Of a DNA stretch of 64,000 nucleotides, positions 51,182 to 59,319 are shown in pieces. The notes beneath the pieces were generated by a model. The model did no database searches and was not told the origin of the DNA. It saw only the letters and a list, made by a program, of their open reading frames with translations. Position numbers and translations under genes: made by a program. This DNA is from Bermanella sp044597725 (GTDB taxonomy: Bacteria; Pseudomonadota; Gammaproteobacteria; Pseudomonadales; Oceanobacteraceae). Positions within the stretch are counted from its first letter, which is position 1; every line of letters begins with the position of its first letter. The stretch covers positions 868,001 through 932,000 of the forward strand of contig NZ_CP139003.1 of NCBI RefSeq assembly GCF_044597725.1, in the 5' to 3' direction.

Positions 51182-51832
51182 TAGCGTCTCTCTTAACGAC
51201 TTGAGTTTTTTCAGGTTGTCCGCTGCGCTCATGGGGGTAGCGGTTTCTTTGGGAAGGGCCTTTTGTACAGGCTCTTCTAATTCCTCTCCTTTTATCACAC
51301 GCTCACACAGTATTTGATAGTTGTGTTGAAACACAGGAAATACTTTATCTTCTGGCTGTGATGCCATTAAAAACCAATCTGTGGCTGCACCGGCATAATA
51401 GATCGCCATATGGCTCCAATTAAAATTGGCTTTCGGAGTGGGGGCGCGACAAGCTTCGATATAAGCGTCGTAGGCTGAAGGTAAGCCAAACAGCGCAGGA
51501 TCATTAAGCGCTTTTAAAAACCGGTGAATACTAGGTAAAAAGTCGCTTTGTTTTATCACTTGCTGCGCGGCCATTCTGATGCGCTGGGCATCAAACTCTT
51601 GCACATGGCTGAGCCACAAGCGCTTGGCAAAGTTTAGGGTTTCTAAGTCTGGGTAGGCTTTCAAAAACTGATTGTGATAATTAACCCGGAAGCTTTCAAA
51701 GGCTTCGTTAATAGCCAGTACCATGTCTTCGCTGGGGGCTTGTTTATTATCCGGCCCAGCTTGAGTCGACGAGGCGCTCACGAGTTGCTTCAGCTGATGA
51801 GTAATCGGATTGATTATGTCCGCCTGTTTCAT
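51173..51832 (-). CDS. Replication protein P-like (helicase-loader-like) protein
   Basis: 219 residues with AGGAG eight bases before the ATG at 51832. The central part (VNYHNQFLKAYPDLETLNFAK, RLWLSHVQEFDAQRIRMA and DFLPSIHRFLKA) resembles the lambda-P-type family, which loads DnaB helicase in some phages. Several gammaproteobacteria carry such chromosomal genes beside DnaT-like genes, replacing the dnaTC pair. The start lies 86 bp inside the upstream DnaT-like gene, an unusually long overlap supported by the strong ribosome site. Functional assignment is inferred. Confidence 0.65.
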   Translation of the reverse strand: MKQADIINPITHQLKQLVSASSTQAGPDNKQAPSEDMVLAINEAFESFRVNYHNQFLKAYPDLETLNFAKRLWLSHVQEFDAQRIRMAAQQVIKQSDFLPSIHRFLKALNDPALFGLPSAYDAYIEACRAPTPKANFNWSHMAIYYAGAATDWFLMASQPEDKVFPVFQHNYQILCERVIKGEELEEPVQKALPKETATPMSAADNLKKLKSLRETLSL

Positions 51833-52841
51833 GTTTTGCTCCTAAGCGTCGGCTCCACATGTGCTTCGCATGCTGTAAAAATTTACTGTTCCACGACGTG
51901 TGTAACTGATTACTATCACGCCAGTATAAAACAAATTCTTGAACAAGGCTCTGGGCAAATGCGGTATCGATATTGGCCATAGCCAAAATATCATAAACAT
52001 CATCCGCTGGTTGCCAGCCATCACGCATGGGTACTGGGTCGGATGGGTGGGCTAAACTTGCGCTAAAGCGCGCCCATTGACGTCTTACCCAAGAGACAAA
52101 CTTGGTATTCCAAGTATCATGGGCTTCGCCTTTTTCCATCCAAAAAAGTATAAATTCGCTGACACAGTCTTGAATAAAGCTGGGATCAACCCCTGCTTTG
52201 TGCAGTATTTCCAAAGTGGCGGCTTGTGGTTGCCAATCTTGAGGGATGGCCTGTTTGCGTTGCGCATCACCTTGAAAAACAGCCGGGTGGGCTTGGTCTT
52301 CTTTAAAGCGTTTATTTACCCAGCGGATAAACATGGTGCTCCAACTAGTGGCAAGGTTACCTTGGCTTTGGTAATGAAAAACAAAATCTTGCAGCTGAGA
52401 CTGAGCATAGCGTTTAGGTATACCCAAAGTTTGTTCAATATATTTAAGTGTTTCGGTATCAGGGCGCCAGTCAGGGTGAATCGCTTGCTTAAACTGTTGT
52501 TTGGATTGTGCAAAAGCTTGCTCATTGCGGCTGCGCTTACTACTGCTCGGTGTTTTTTCTTCAAAGCTGTAGAATAGTTGATCACTTTGTCCAAACGGGG
52601 GGCTATTAAAGTGCACAATCCCCTTATCGCTTAAACTTTTTAAAATACGTTTAATATCGCTGTCTTGCCAAAACGGCAACCAATCGCGCAGGGTCGATTT
52701 ATTGATGTAGCTCCAGCTTTCATCATGGGGCTGCTTACCATCATTTAAGGCATGCAGCATTAGGGCCTCTTCGAGGCCAATGGTGGCGGCTAGGCTAGGT
52801 GAAACCACTAGCATGCGTTCTGGAATTAAACTATGACCCAT
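51747..52841 (-). CDS. DnaT-like protein with three tandem ssDNA-binding-type domains
   Basis: 364 residues from the ATG at 52841; a TTG three codons earlier is possible. The first 95 residues look like a winged-helix module (SYINKSTLRDWLPFWQDSDIKRILKSL, split here as a helix-turn-helix-like stretch). Three repeats then follow at about residues 122-182, 200-260 and 274-332, each with WxP, a central F-x(3)-W/Y and W-x(2)-F/K-F pattern (FVFHYQSQGNLATSWSTMF, FILFWMEKGEAHDTWNTKF, FVLYWRDSNQLHTSWNSKF). These match the C-terminal domain of primosomal DnaT, which has one copy. A role in helicase loading or primosome assembly with the next gene is inferred. Confidence 0.72.
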   Translation of the reverse strand: MGHSLIPERMLVVSPSLAATIGLEEALMLHALNDGKQPHDESWSYINKSTLRDWLPFWQDSDIKRILKSLSDKGIVHFNSPPFGQSDQLFYSFEEKTPSSSKRSRNEQAFAQSKQQFKQAIHPDWRPDTETLKYIEQTLGIPKRYAQSQLQDFVFHYQSQGNLATSWSTMFIRWVNKRFKEDQAHPAVFQGDAQRKQAIPQDWQPQAATLEILHKAGVDPSFIQDCVSEFILFWMEKGEAHDTWNTKFVSWVRRQWARFSASLAHPSDPVPMRDGWQPADDVYDILAMANIDTAFAQSLVQEFVLYWRDSNQLHTSWNSKFLQHAKHMWSRRLGAKHETGGHNQSDYSSAEATRERLVDSSWAG

Positions 52842-53064
52842 ACTGCTCAATCAAAATATCGTGTAATGAACCACCCAAAGAGGTGCCAAGGGGGTATAAA
52901 GTAAAAATCGTCGAGATCGCTCAGTATAACGTAATCGAGGGGCCAATTTATATGGCCTATTAAGAAAAACCCAGACTAGGTTTCTCTCAGCATGCGTTTT
53001 TTGTCTACACTGAATGTCTAGGGGGGAATGTATAGAAAAAGCCCCCATATTAGGGATTTTTGGG

Positions 53065-53175
53065 TATAATCTCCGCGAAAATTTAGATTGGCGTCAAAAA
53101 GCGCCACCATGCCCTACCTCATGGCTTTTACCCAAAGCCTAGGTGCGCAGTAAGTATTGTAAGACGCATAGGTAG
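53065..53175 (+). promoter_or_regulatory. mqo promoter -10 and possible structured leader
   Basis: A TATAAT at 53065-53070 would start transcription near 53077; no good -35 is seen. The leader then has three successive hairpins: TGGCG/CGCCA (53089-53093, 53102-53106), CCATG/CATGG (53107-53111, 53120-53124) and CCTA-TGCG/CGCATAGG (53138-53147 with a GG bulge, 53165-53172). The loop CTACCT (53114-53119) is complementary to AGGTAG (53170-53175), which overlaps the third stem, so two mutually exclusive folds are possible. I do not recognise a known riboswitch. The rest of the 52842-53209 gap shows nothing further. Confidence 0.4.
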
Positions 53176-53209
53176 TGGGCCAGCATTCCTTTAAAAAAGA
53201 GTGAACTTC

Positions 53210-54694
53210 ATGACTGTAAAAACAGTAGATGTCTTACTGGTCGGAGCCGGTGCCATGAGCAGCACACTGGCCATGTTGTTAAAGCAACTAGACCCAAGCC
53301 TAAAAATTTGTGTAGTAGAACGTTTAAAAAGCGTGGCTAAAGAAAGTACCGACGGCTGGAATAATGCGGGTACGGGTCACGCAGCATATTGCGAATTAAA
53401 TTATACCCCTGAAGATAAAGACGGTAATGTAGAGATCAGTAAAGCCCTCTCTATTAATTCTGCGTTTGAAATGTCGTTGCAGTTTTGGACCTACTTGGTA
53501 AAGCAAAACATTTTGCCAGCCGCCACCAACTTTATAAATCGCACACCTCATATGAGCTTTGTTTGGGGTGAAAAAAATGTGAATTTCTTGCGTAACCGTT
53601 TTGCCAAACTAAGTCAGCATCATTTATTTGAAGGCATGGAATACAGCGAAGATGCTGAGACCTTGCGTCAATGGATGCCGTTAGTGATGAACGGCCGTAA
53701 ACTGGATGAGCCGGTTGCGGGCACCTATGTGAGCCGTGGCAGTGATGTAGATTTCGGCTCTTTAGCGCGTTACATGACGGATCACTTACAAAAACAAGAT
53801 AACTTTGAGTTAATTCTCAATCATGATGTAGAAGATTTAAAACGCTCTGAAAGTGGCGGTTGGTCAGTAAAAATCGAAGACCGCAAATCGGGCAAAACAT
53901 CGCGTATAAAAGCGGGTTTTGTCTTTTTAGGTGCAGGTGGTGGTGCGTTACCACTGCTACAGCGTTCCGAAATTCCAGAGAGCGAAGGCTATGGCGGTTT
54001 CCCCGTGAGTGGGCAGTGGCTGGTATGTAAAGATCCTAAGGTTGTCGATCAACATCACGCTAAGGTTTATGGTAAAGCCGCTATAGGTGCGCCTCCTATG
54101 TCGGTTCCCCATTTGGATACTCGAGTGATAAATGGAAAACGTGCTTTATTGTTTGGGCCATTTGCTGGTTTTACCACTAAATTCCTTAAAAAAGGGTCTA
54201 TTCTCGATTTACCGCTTTCGGTTCGCCCTAATAACTTGAAACCCATTGTGTCAGTGGGTCTTAATAATATGGATTTAACTCGCTACCTAATCAGTGAAGT
54301 ATTTCAATCAAGCAAAGCACGCATGCAGGCTTTGCGTCAGTATTTCCCTGAAGCTCAGTATGGTAACTGGGAGTTAGCAGATGCGGGTAAACGTGTTCAA
54401 ATCATCAAAAAGGATGCTAACGGTAAAGGTAAATTAGAGTTTGGCACCGAAATCGTTTCAGCAAAAGATGGCAGTATCGCGTCATTACTAGGGGCTTCTC
54501 CGGGTGCATCTACCTCAGTGCAAGCCATGGTTGATGTTATCGAACGCTGTTTTGCTCATCGTTTAGATAGCGAAGGTTGGCGCGAGCGCTTAAAAGATAT
54601 GATTCCAAGTTATGGTGAGTCATTGATTGATGACGCAGAGTTAGTTAAGCGTGTTCGTCAAGAAACCCACTCTACTTTGGGCTTGACCGTTTAA
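53210..54694 (+). CDS. mqo: Malate:quinone oxidoreductase
   Basis: 494 residues from the ATG at 53210 (MTVKTVDVLLVGAGAMSSTL); a GTG three codons earlier is possible. The N-terminal FAD-binding VLLVGAGAMSSTLAMLL and family segments DGWNNAGTGHAAYCELNYTP, FVWGEKNVNFLRNRF, GGFPVSGQWLVCKDP and LLGASPGASTSVQAMVDV are intact. It is a peripheral membrane flavoprotein that oxidises malate to oxaloacetate and reduces quinone, giving a TCA-cycle step that bypasses NAD-dependent malate dehydrogenase. Followed by a strong terminator. Confidence 0.97.
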   Translation: MTVKTVDVLLVGAGAMSSTLAMLLKQLDPSLKICVVERLKSVAKESTDGWNNAGTGHAAYCELNYTPEDKDGNVEISKALSINSAFEMSLQFWTYLVKQNILPAATNFINRTPHMSFVWGEKNVNFLRNRFAKLSQHHLFEGMEYSEDAETLRQWMPLVMNGRKLDEPVAGTYVSRGSDVDFGSLARYMTDHLQKQDNFELILNHDVEDLKRSESGGWSVKIEDRKSGKTSRIKAGFVFLGAGGGALPLLQRSEIPESEGYGGFPVSGQWLVCKDPKVVDQHHAKVYGKAAIGAPPMSVPHLDTRVINGKRALLFGPFAGFTTKFLKKGSILDLPLSVRPNNLKPIVSVGLNNMDLTRYLISEVFQSSKARMQALRQYFPEAQYGNWELADAGKRVQIIKKDANGKGKLEFGTEIVSAKDGSIASLLGASPGASTSVQAMVDVIERCFAHRLDSEGWRERLKDMIPSYGESLIDDAELVKRVRQETHSTLGLTV

Positions 54695-54714
54695 GCCAGT
54701 ATTACCACTGGGGT

Positions 54715-54752
54715 AAAAAAGCAGCTAAGCTAAGGTCTTAGCTGCTTTTTTT
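54715..54752 (+). terminator. Intrinsic terminator after mqo
   Basis: GCAGCTAAG (54721-54729) pairs with CTTAGCTGC (54737-54745), flanked by an A-run and a run of eight T. It lies 26 bp after the stop and can work in both directions. Confidence 0.93.
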
Positions 54753-54889
54753 TATGAACGAAATAGGGATTGTGCTGAGATTATCTATTTCTAGGAATGA
54801 TCGAAGCAAAAGATTGTTCATTATCTGATGCTAGTCATATAAAACTTAAACGATAGAATGAGCTGTCATTTACGGAAGGAATGCTACTC

Positions 54890-55519
54890 GTGAAATTATT
54901 TGCTGTACCAAGCCTCGCCTTGTTTGTTGTTTTTTTTAGTCTTGTAACAAGTGCCGATCAAGGCGAAACACTCGAGAACGACTCCAAAGAAACTTGGGGA
55001 TGGCGTACAGCTATGATTACAAGTTTGGCGTTAACCTTAGCTACTAACCCGTTGGATGCAGATGAGTTTTCTGTCACAACAATGTCTGGTGAGGATGTTG
55101 CGGGTATTAAGGCAGGCTTTCGTTGGCATCAACCTGAGCGCTTAATGACGATCGGCGGTTTGAATCTTACCCATTATTACCACTTTGGATATAACTACTG
55201 GCAGAGCTTAGATGTAGATGGCCAAGAAGGCGTTAATAATGTATTAGAATTTATTCCTGTATTCCGGTTTAGCGGCGACGACCAAGGTTTTCTGGATTAC
55301 TTTGAAACATCTGTGGGTGTCTCTGTTTTTTCTCGTTCGAGCCTGAATGACAAACAATTCAGTACCAATTTCCAATTTGCCAATACCCTAGCCGTGGGTG
55401 GTTACGTAATGCCGAAATTGAGCTGGTCATTGCAATTGCAGCATTATAGTAACAACAGCATAAAACTCCCCAATAATGGTATTAATTTTTATAACTTAAC
55501 GCTTGCCTACCGCTACTAA
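54890..55519 (+). CDS. PagL-type lipid A 3-O-deacylase (acyloxyacyl hydrolase family)
   Basis: 209 residues from the GTG at 54890; the ATG at 54881 abuts the ribosome site GAAGGA, which fits the GTG better. A signal peptide (LFAVPSLALFVVFFSLVTSA) is followed by a beta-barrel-like body ending in an aromatic residue (TLAYRY). The C-terminal part has QLQHYSNNSIKLPNNGINFY, the PagL catalytic region with His about 185 and Ser about 187 and the conserved Asn. PagL removes an acyl chain from lipid A in the outer membrane. The protein has about 20 extra residues after the signal and diverges in the middle, so activity is likely but not certain. Confidence 0.8.
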   Translation: MKLFAVPSLALFVVFFSLVTSADQGETLENDSKETWGWRTAMITSLALTLATNPLDADEFSVTTMSGEDVAGIKAGFRWHQPERLMTIGGLNLTHYYHFGYNYWQSLDVDGQEGVNNVLEFIPVFRFSGDDQGFLDYFETSVGVSVFSRSSLNDKQFSTNFQFANTLAVGGYVMPKLSWSLQLQHYSNNSIKLPNNGINFYNLTLAYRY

Positions 55520-55532
55520 CTAAGAGCTTGCA

Positions 55533-55802
55533 TTAGGGTTGTCGGCGGCGTTCATCTAATATCTTAATGGCATCATTAACCGCTTGCTTGGTGCGTGTAT
55601 CAATATCTTCATGCTCATGGGCAGACATATAAAATGCAATGTCTACTTCGTGCCGAAAATAGCGGGTAGGCAGGTTATTTAGTGCGATGCAGGCGAGGTC
55701 TACCAGTTGATCTCCTTCATAGCCTTTGGGCACCGCAATTTGGTTAAGCGCTTCAACCACTTTATGCTCGTAATAATTGTGGATCTGGTCTGTAATCGAC
55801 AT
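55533..55802 (-). CDS. ComFB-family protein
   Basis: 89 residues. The sequence IHNYYEHKVVEALNQI, then DLACIALNNLPTRYFRHEVD and AFYMSAHEHEDI, matches the late-competence ComFB domain as found in stand-alone bacterial proteins. In cyanobacteria a ComFB protein has been reported to bind cyclic di-GMP; whether this one does is unknown. Convergent with the PagL-type gene (13 bp gap). No other competence genes are nearby. Confidence 0.8.
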   Translation of the reverse strand: MSITDQIHNYYEHKVVEALNQIAVPKGYEGDQLVDLACIALNNLPTRYFRHEVDIAFYMSAHEHEDIDTRTKQAVNDAIKILDERRRQP

Positions 55803-55942
55803 ATCGTTCTCCTTGCGCCGGCATTAGAGGCACCTCAAACAAGTGTAGACCATGTATATCCACTCTATACAGTCATGATGTAGATCAAAATATAATCGTC
55901 TCTTCTAAGGTAATGTATCTGCATGCATATGAGGAGCACGTC

Positions 55943-56275
55943 ATGTTTAATGCTACAGAAATTGATATTCGATTACGCAAGAAACAGCATGATTTAGAGC
56001 AGCGAGCACAGAAGCTTAGTGAAGAGTTATCACGACAGCATATGGATCTTAGTAAGGACAGTGAAGATCAGGCACAAGAGCTGGAGAATGAAGAAGTGGC
56101 TCAAGCTCTTGTACAAGAAACTCAGCACGAACTACAGCAAGTAAAGCACGCCATACTAAGGTTAAAGCAGGGGGTTTATGCCCAGTGTGAACTGTGCCAG
56201 CAACCAATTGAAACCGATCGTTTACTGGCGTTGCCCTATACGGCGTTGTGTTATAGCTGCGCAAGTGAGCAATAA
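55943..56275 (+). CDS. DksA/TraR-family zinc-finger protein
   Basis: 110 residues from the ATG at 55943, with GAGGAG upstream; the frame opens earlier at 55913 but lacks a ribosome site. A long coiled coil (about residues 8-70, rich in Gln and Glu) is followed by a C4 zinc finger: CELC (about residue 86) and CYSC (about residue 105). DksA-type proteins insert a coiled coil into RNA polymerase and alter promoter use. It is shorter than DksA (about 150 residues), and the acidic tip of the coiled coil differs, so it is a paralogue rather than DksA itself. Confidence 0.82.
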   Translation: MFNATEIDIRLRKKQHDLEQRAQKLSEELSRQHMDLSKDSEDQAQELENEEVAQALVQETQHELQQVKHAILRLKQGVYAQCELCQQPIETDRLLALPYTALCYSCASEQ

Positions 56276-56281
56276 ACAACT

Positions 56282-57109
56282 CTATTGATGCCGCTTTTTG
56301 TTGGCATGGTTTTGTTTAGCTTTATCATGCTGTTCTTGTGTTAACAGCATGTCTAACTTACTTTCCAATAACATGAGCCTATCTTCTAGTTGGCCCATTC
56401 TTTTCAAATGTGCGTCTTCTTCTTGCTGAATGTGCCGATTTTCTTGGGATAAGAAAAAAGCGGCGAAACTAGCGGTTAGCAGTGTAAATAAGCCAATGCC
56501 CATGAGGATGAGCGCTGCAGCAAATAATCGTCCGATATCACTGGTGGGCACAATGTCACCGTAACCAACTGTGGTGACGGTTACCCAAGCCCACCAAATG
56601 CCATCCACGGGCGTTTTAATACTAGGGTCAATAACCGATATAAGCGTGCCTGATAGAACAATAATAAAAAAGCACACGATGAGCACGGTGCCCAAGTTAT
56701 TACGCGATAAAATGTAACGTAATGTGTGAGAGCTTTGGATAAATAAGACCAGTAATACCAGTAGTCTAAGTAAACGTAGGCTGGCTACGTGGGGAAATAT
56801 TTGCCAAATAAAAGGGAATGAAAAAGCAATAATCAGCAGGTTTATCCAGTTTGTCTTTAGGTAATACCAAGGCCTATCAGCAAGGCTGGCGAGTACTAAG
56901 GTTTCTGTTAAAAAGAATAACCAGATGAGCCAGTCACTGATAAATACGTTAAGAGAAGGCTGCTGTACATGCACAAACCACTCTAACACGATGACAAATG
57001 CCAATATCAGCATAAGGGGTTCAATAATGCGCGCGACCTTTTTAACCCGCGCATTTTCATTATGGCTGACACCCGCTAAGCCAAGGATGGATCCAGTAAG
57101 GTGAATCAT
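56282..57109 (-). CDS. Voltage-gated-type potassium channel (ion transporter)
   Basis: 275 residues with six hydrophobic segments. The fourth has regularly spaced Arg and Leu residues (SLRLLRLLVLLVLF), like a voltage sensor. The pore loop carries the K+ selectivity filter TTVGYGD (about residue 180). The C-terminus has a coiled coil (RMGQLEDRLMLLESKLDML) that probably drives tetramer formation. The gene overlaps the OsmC gene by 4 bp. Family is clear; physiological role (potential or osmotic control) is inferred. Confidence 0.9.
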   Translation of the reverse strand: MIHLTGSILGLAGVSHNENARVKKVARIIEPLMLILAFVIVLEWFVHVQQPSLNVFISDWLIWLFFLTETLVLASLADRPWYYLKTNWINLLIIAFSFPFIWQIFPHVASLRLLRLLVLLVLFIQSSHTLRYILSRNNLGTVLIVCFFIIVLSGTLISVIDPSIKTPVDGIWWAWVTVTTVGYGDIVPTSDIGRLFAAALILMGIGLFTLLTASFAAFFLSQENRHIQQEEDAHLKRMGQLEDRLMLLESKLDMLLTQEQHDKAKQNHANKKRHQ

Positions 57110-57543
57110 TCTTCTATTTCGGGCTCAATGAGCACTTCGCTATTTAGGGAATTACTAATAAAGCAGTGTTTATGCGCTTTTTCGTGCATAGAGGTGAGAA
57201 CCTCGGGTTTAACCTTGTCGGCAAACATCACCCTTGGATGCAAAATAATTTTAGGTACATGAAATAGCCCCTGTTCATTTTGCTCAACATAAGCCACAGG
57301 GTTGTCATCATAGGATTCCACTACAAGGCGTTTTTTCGCCGCAAGGGCTAAAAATGTAAGCATGTGACAACTACTCAAGCTCATGGCCAAGGCTTGTTCT
57401 GGGTCGATGTGTTCAGCGGTATTGGCCGTTGCCATTGCTATGTTCTGCCCGCTAGCAATGGCCTCTAAGCTTGTATTGTAGCTTTCGTGAGTAAATGGCA
57501 AGGCCTTACGGTCCCAGTGTAGCTGGGCATAATGTTCGCTCAT
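57106..57543 (-). CDS. OsmC/Ohr-family protein
   Basis: 145 residues. The family pattern is seen in PEQALAMSLSSCHMLTFLALAAKK, with the active-site Cys at about residue 59. The usual second Cys is in the segment AHKHCFISNSLN (about residue 126). OsmC and Ohr proteins reduce organic hydroperoxides using paired cysteines. The sequence is closer to the general OsmC subgroup. It overlaps the potassium channel by 4 bp and follows the rhodanese gene by 14 bp, suggesting a stress-related operon. Confidence 0.87.
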   Translation of the reverse strand: MSEHYAQLHWDRKALPFTHESYNTSLEAIASGQNIAMATANTAEHIDPEQALAMSLSSCHMLTFLALAAKKRLVVESYDDNPVAYVEQNEQGLFHVPKIILHPRVMFADKVKPEVLTSMHEKAHKHCFISNSLNSEVLIEPEIEE

Positions 57544-57557
57544 TAGGTTATCCTTAT

Positions 57558-57941
57558 TCAGCTTTGATATTGGTTATCGGGTATTTCCACTTTATGTACC
57601 GTGCCTGCCCAATTATCGAAGCCACCCTCAAGCATGTGTATATGTTCAAACCCCATATTTTGAAGTAAATCGGCGGCTAGGGTCGAGCGGCCACCATTTT
57701 TGCAGTACACCACAATGGGTTTGCTAAAGTCTGATAGGTTAGGGTTATTGCCCACCATAAATTCAAGCAAGCCTCGAGGGATATGTACGGCATTAGGTAA
57801 GTGGCCCGCATCAAATTCCGAAGGTTCGCGAATGTCCAGCAAAATAGCCCCGTTATCAATAATGGGCTGGGCTTCTTCTGCGTTAACAATATTAATGTTC
57901 TGGCGGGCATTGTGCAGTAGCTCATCTTTTGTGATCGCCAT
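57558..57941 (-). CDS. Single-domain rhodanese-like protein
   Basis: 127 residues, with GAGGAG upstream of the start. The domain has ILLDIREPSEFDAGHLPNA and the active-site loop VVYCKNGGRST with the catalytic Cys at about residue 86. It likely carries a persulfide for sulfur transfer in the cytoplasm. First gene of a minus-strand set with the OsmC and potassium channel genes. Confidence 0.9.
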   Translation of the reverse strand: MAITKDELLHNARQNINIVNAEEAQPIIDNGAILLDIREPSEFDAGHLPNAVHIPRGLLEFMVGNNPNLSDFSKPIVVYCKNGGRSTLAADLLQNMGFEHIHMLEGGFDNWAGTVHKVEIPDNQYQS

Positions 57942-58085
57942 GATTTGCTCCTCATATATTAGTTAGGTCTAATGTTATGCCTCAATATGCTATCTGACAA
58001 GAGGGAAAGCCGTTTGATTGAGATGCTTGGTTCAGTATAGGTGAAACGGTAAACTGTATAGATCTGTATCTATGAAGTTATACGT

Positions 58086-58319
58086 ATGTTTAATCAAGAT
58101 GACTTGCTTGCCCTAGCAAACATGGAAATGCCGTTTGGTAAATACAAAGGTAAGGTTTTAATGGACCTACCGGAAGAGTATTTGCTGTGGTTTCAGCATA
58201 AGGGTTGGCCCGAAGGGCGCTTGGGTATGTTGCTGGGCCTCACTCTAGAAGTAAAAATGAACGGCTTGGAATCCATATTAGTGCCCTTACGAGGCAAGCA
58301 GCGGATCGTCAATTCGTGA
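58086..58319 (+). CDS. DUF3820 family protein
   Basis: 77 residues. The sequence MPFGKYKGKVLMDLPEEYLLWF followed by GWPEGRLGMLLGLTLEV is characteristic of DUF3820, small proteins annotated in pseudomonads as putative quorum-sensing-regulated virulence factors. Biochemical role not established. The stop overlaps the GTG of the peptidase gene (GTGA). Confidence 0.85.
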   Translation: MFNQDDLLALANMEMPFGKYKGKVLMDLPEEYLLWFQHKGWPEGRLGMLLGLTLEVKMNGLESILVPLRGKQRIVNS

Positions 58320-58999
58320 GCATAGACTACAAAGTTCGTTATAGCCGACGTAAAACCGCTGCAATCCATATTACCGAGCAGGGTGTTGAGTTGCGCTTGC
58401 CCTATGGTGTGAGTGAGCGTTGGGGGCAGATGTTTGTTGAAAGCAAGCAGGATTGGATTACAGCAAAGCTTGCCGACCAACACGAGCAATTACAGCAGCG
58501 CCCGGTGTTGGCTCTGGGGGAGAGTATTTTATGGCGCGGTCAAGAGATGCAGTTGAGGTTTCAAGTTAAGCATCAGCGTCCAAGGCTTAGGGTGCAAGAT
58601 GGTGTTTTTTGCTGGCAGGGCCCAACCTCACCCACGCAAGATCAATGGCGTAGCGCTTTACGAGACCTATTCTTAGAACAGGCTAAACAAGAGTTACCCG
58701 CCCTGACGCAAGCGTATGCACAGGAACTGAATCTGCAGCAGAAATTAAACCAAGTACGCTTTAGACATACAAAGCGTAAATGGGGGCATTGCTCTAGTGC
58801 AGGTAATATTCAATATAACTGGTTAATTATGGGGGCGCCAAGCTGGGTTATAGAGTACCTTGTCTGCCATGAAGTCAGTCATTTACGCCATTTAAACCAC
58901 AGTGCGAAGTTTTGGCAGACGGTGGCCTCTATCTATCCGAACTATAAACAAGCCCAGTCTTGGCTAAAGGCTGAAGGTATTAGGTTAAGCTGGTATTAG
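58316..58999 (+). CDS. YgjP-like zinc metallopeptidase (DUF45/M48-type)
   Basis: 227 residues from a GTG at 58316 (then SIDYKVRYSRRKTAAIHI), which overlaps the DUF3820 stop by 4 bp; earlier in-frame ATGs would lie deep inside that gene. Family features are KLNQVRFRHTKRKWGHCSS, NIQYNWLIMGAP and the zinc motif VCHEVSHLRHLNHSAKFW (HExxH). Known relatives include E. coli YgjP. The substrate is unknown. Its 3' end overlaps the GIY-YIG gene by 20 bp. Confidence 0.87.
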   Translation: MSIDYKVRYSRRKTAAIHITEQGVELRLPYGVSERWGQMFVESKQDWITAKLADQHEQLQQRPVLALGESILWRGQEMQLRFQVKHQRPRLRVQDGVFCWQGPTSPTQDQWRSALRDLFLEQAKQELPALTQAYAQELNLQQKLNQVRFRHTKRKWGHCSSAGNIQYNWLIMGAPSWVIEYLVCHEVSHLRHLNHSAKFWQTVASIYPNYKQAQSWLKAEGIRLSWY

Positions 59000-59267
59000 T
59001 GGTTTTAATTAGCTGTAGTTTTTGCAGCCGAGAAAGTTTCTTTATTTGTGCTTCGCGCTTACTTGCCTGGCTTCTATCGTGGCATGGTTCAATATAGGCA
59101 AGCTCTACAGGCCTGCGGTTGCGAGTATATTTTGCACCCAAGCTATTGGAGTTATGTTGATAGAGGCGGCGCTCGATATCAGTTGTAATACCTGCGTATA
59201 AGCTACCGTCGACACAGCGAACCATGTATACATACCAAGCTGGTGGCTCTTTGTTTGTTGCTGTCAT
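58980..59267 (-). CDS. GIY-YIG nuclease superfamily protein
   Basis: 95 residues. The core is WYVYMVRCVDGSLYAGITTDIERRLYQHN, with the Tyr, Tyr and Arg catalytic positions, then GAKYTRNRRPVELAYIEP and a basic helix SKREAQIKKLSR. This is the small URI-type, stand-alone GIY-YIG family common in gammaproteobacteria (UPF0213), with uncertain role in DNA or RNA processing. Not an intron-borne endonuclease, since no intron surrounds it. Confidence 0.88.
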   Translation of the reverse strand: MTATNKEPPAWYVYMVRCVDGSLYAGITTDIERRLYQHNSNSLGAKYTRNRRPVELAYIEPCHDRSQASKREAQIKKLSRLQKLQLIKTTNTSLT

Positions 59268-59319
59268 GCTAACCTGTAAAAAGCCTATAGTATAAAGATG
59301 AAAGGAGGTGAGAGGAACT

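Noticed and set aside
58205..58315. Longer N-terminus for the YgjP-like peptidase
   Set aside because: It would be read within the DUF3820 gene in another frame; the GTG at 58316 with a 4-bp overlap is the better start.
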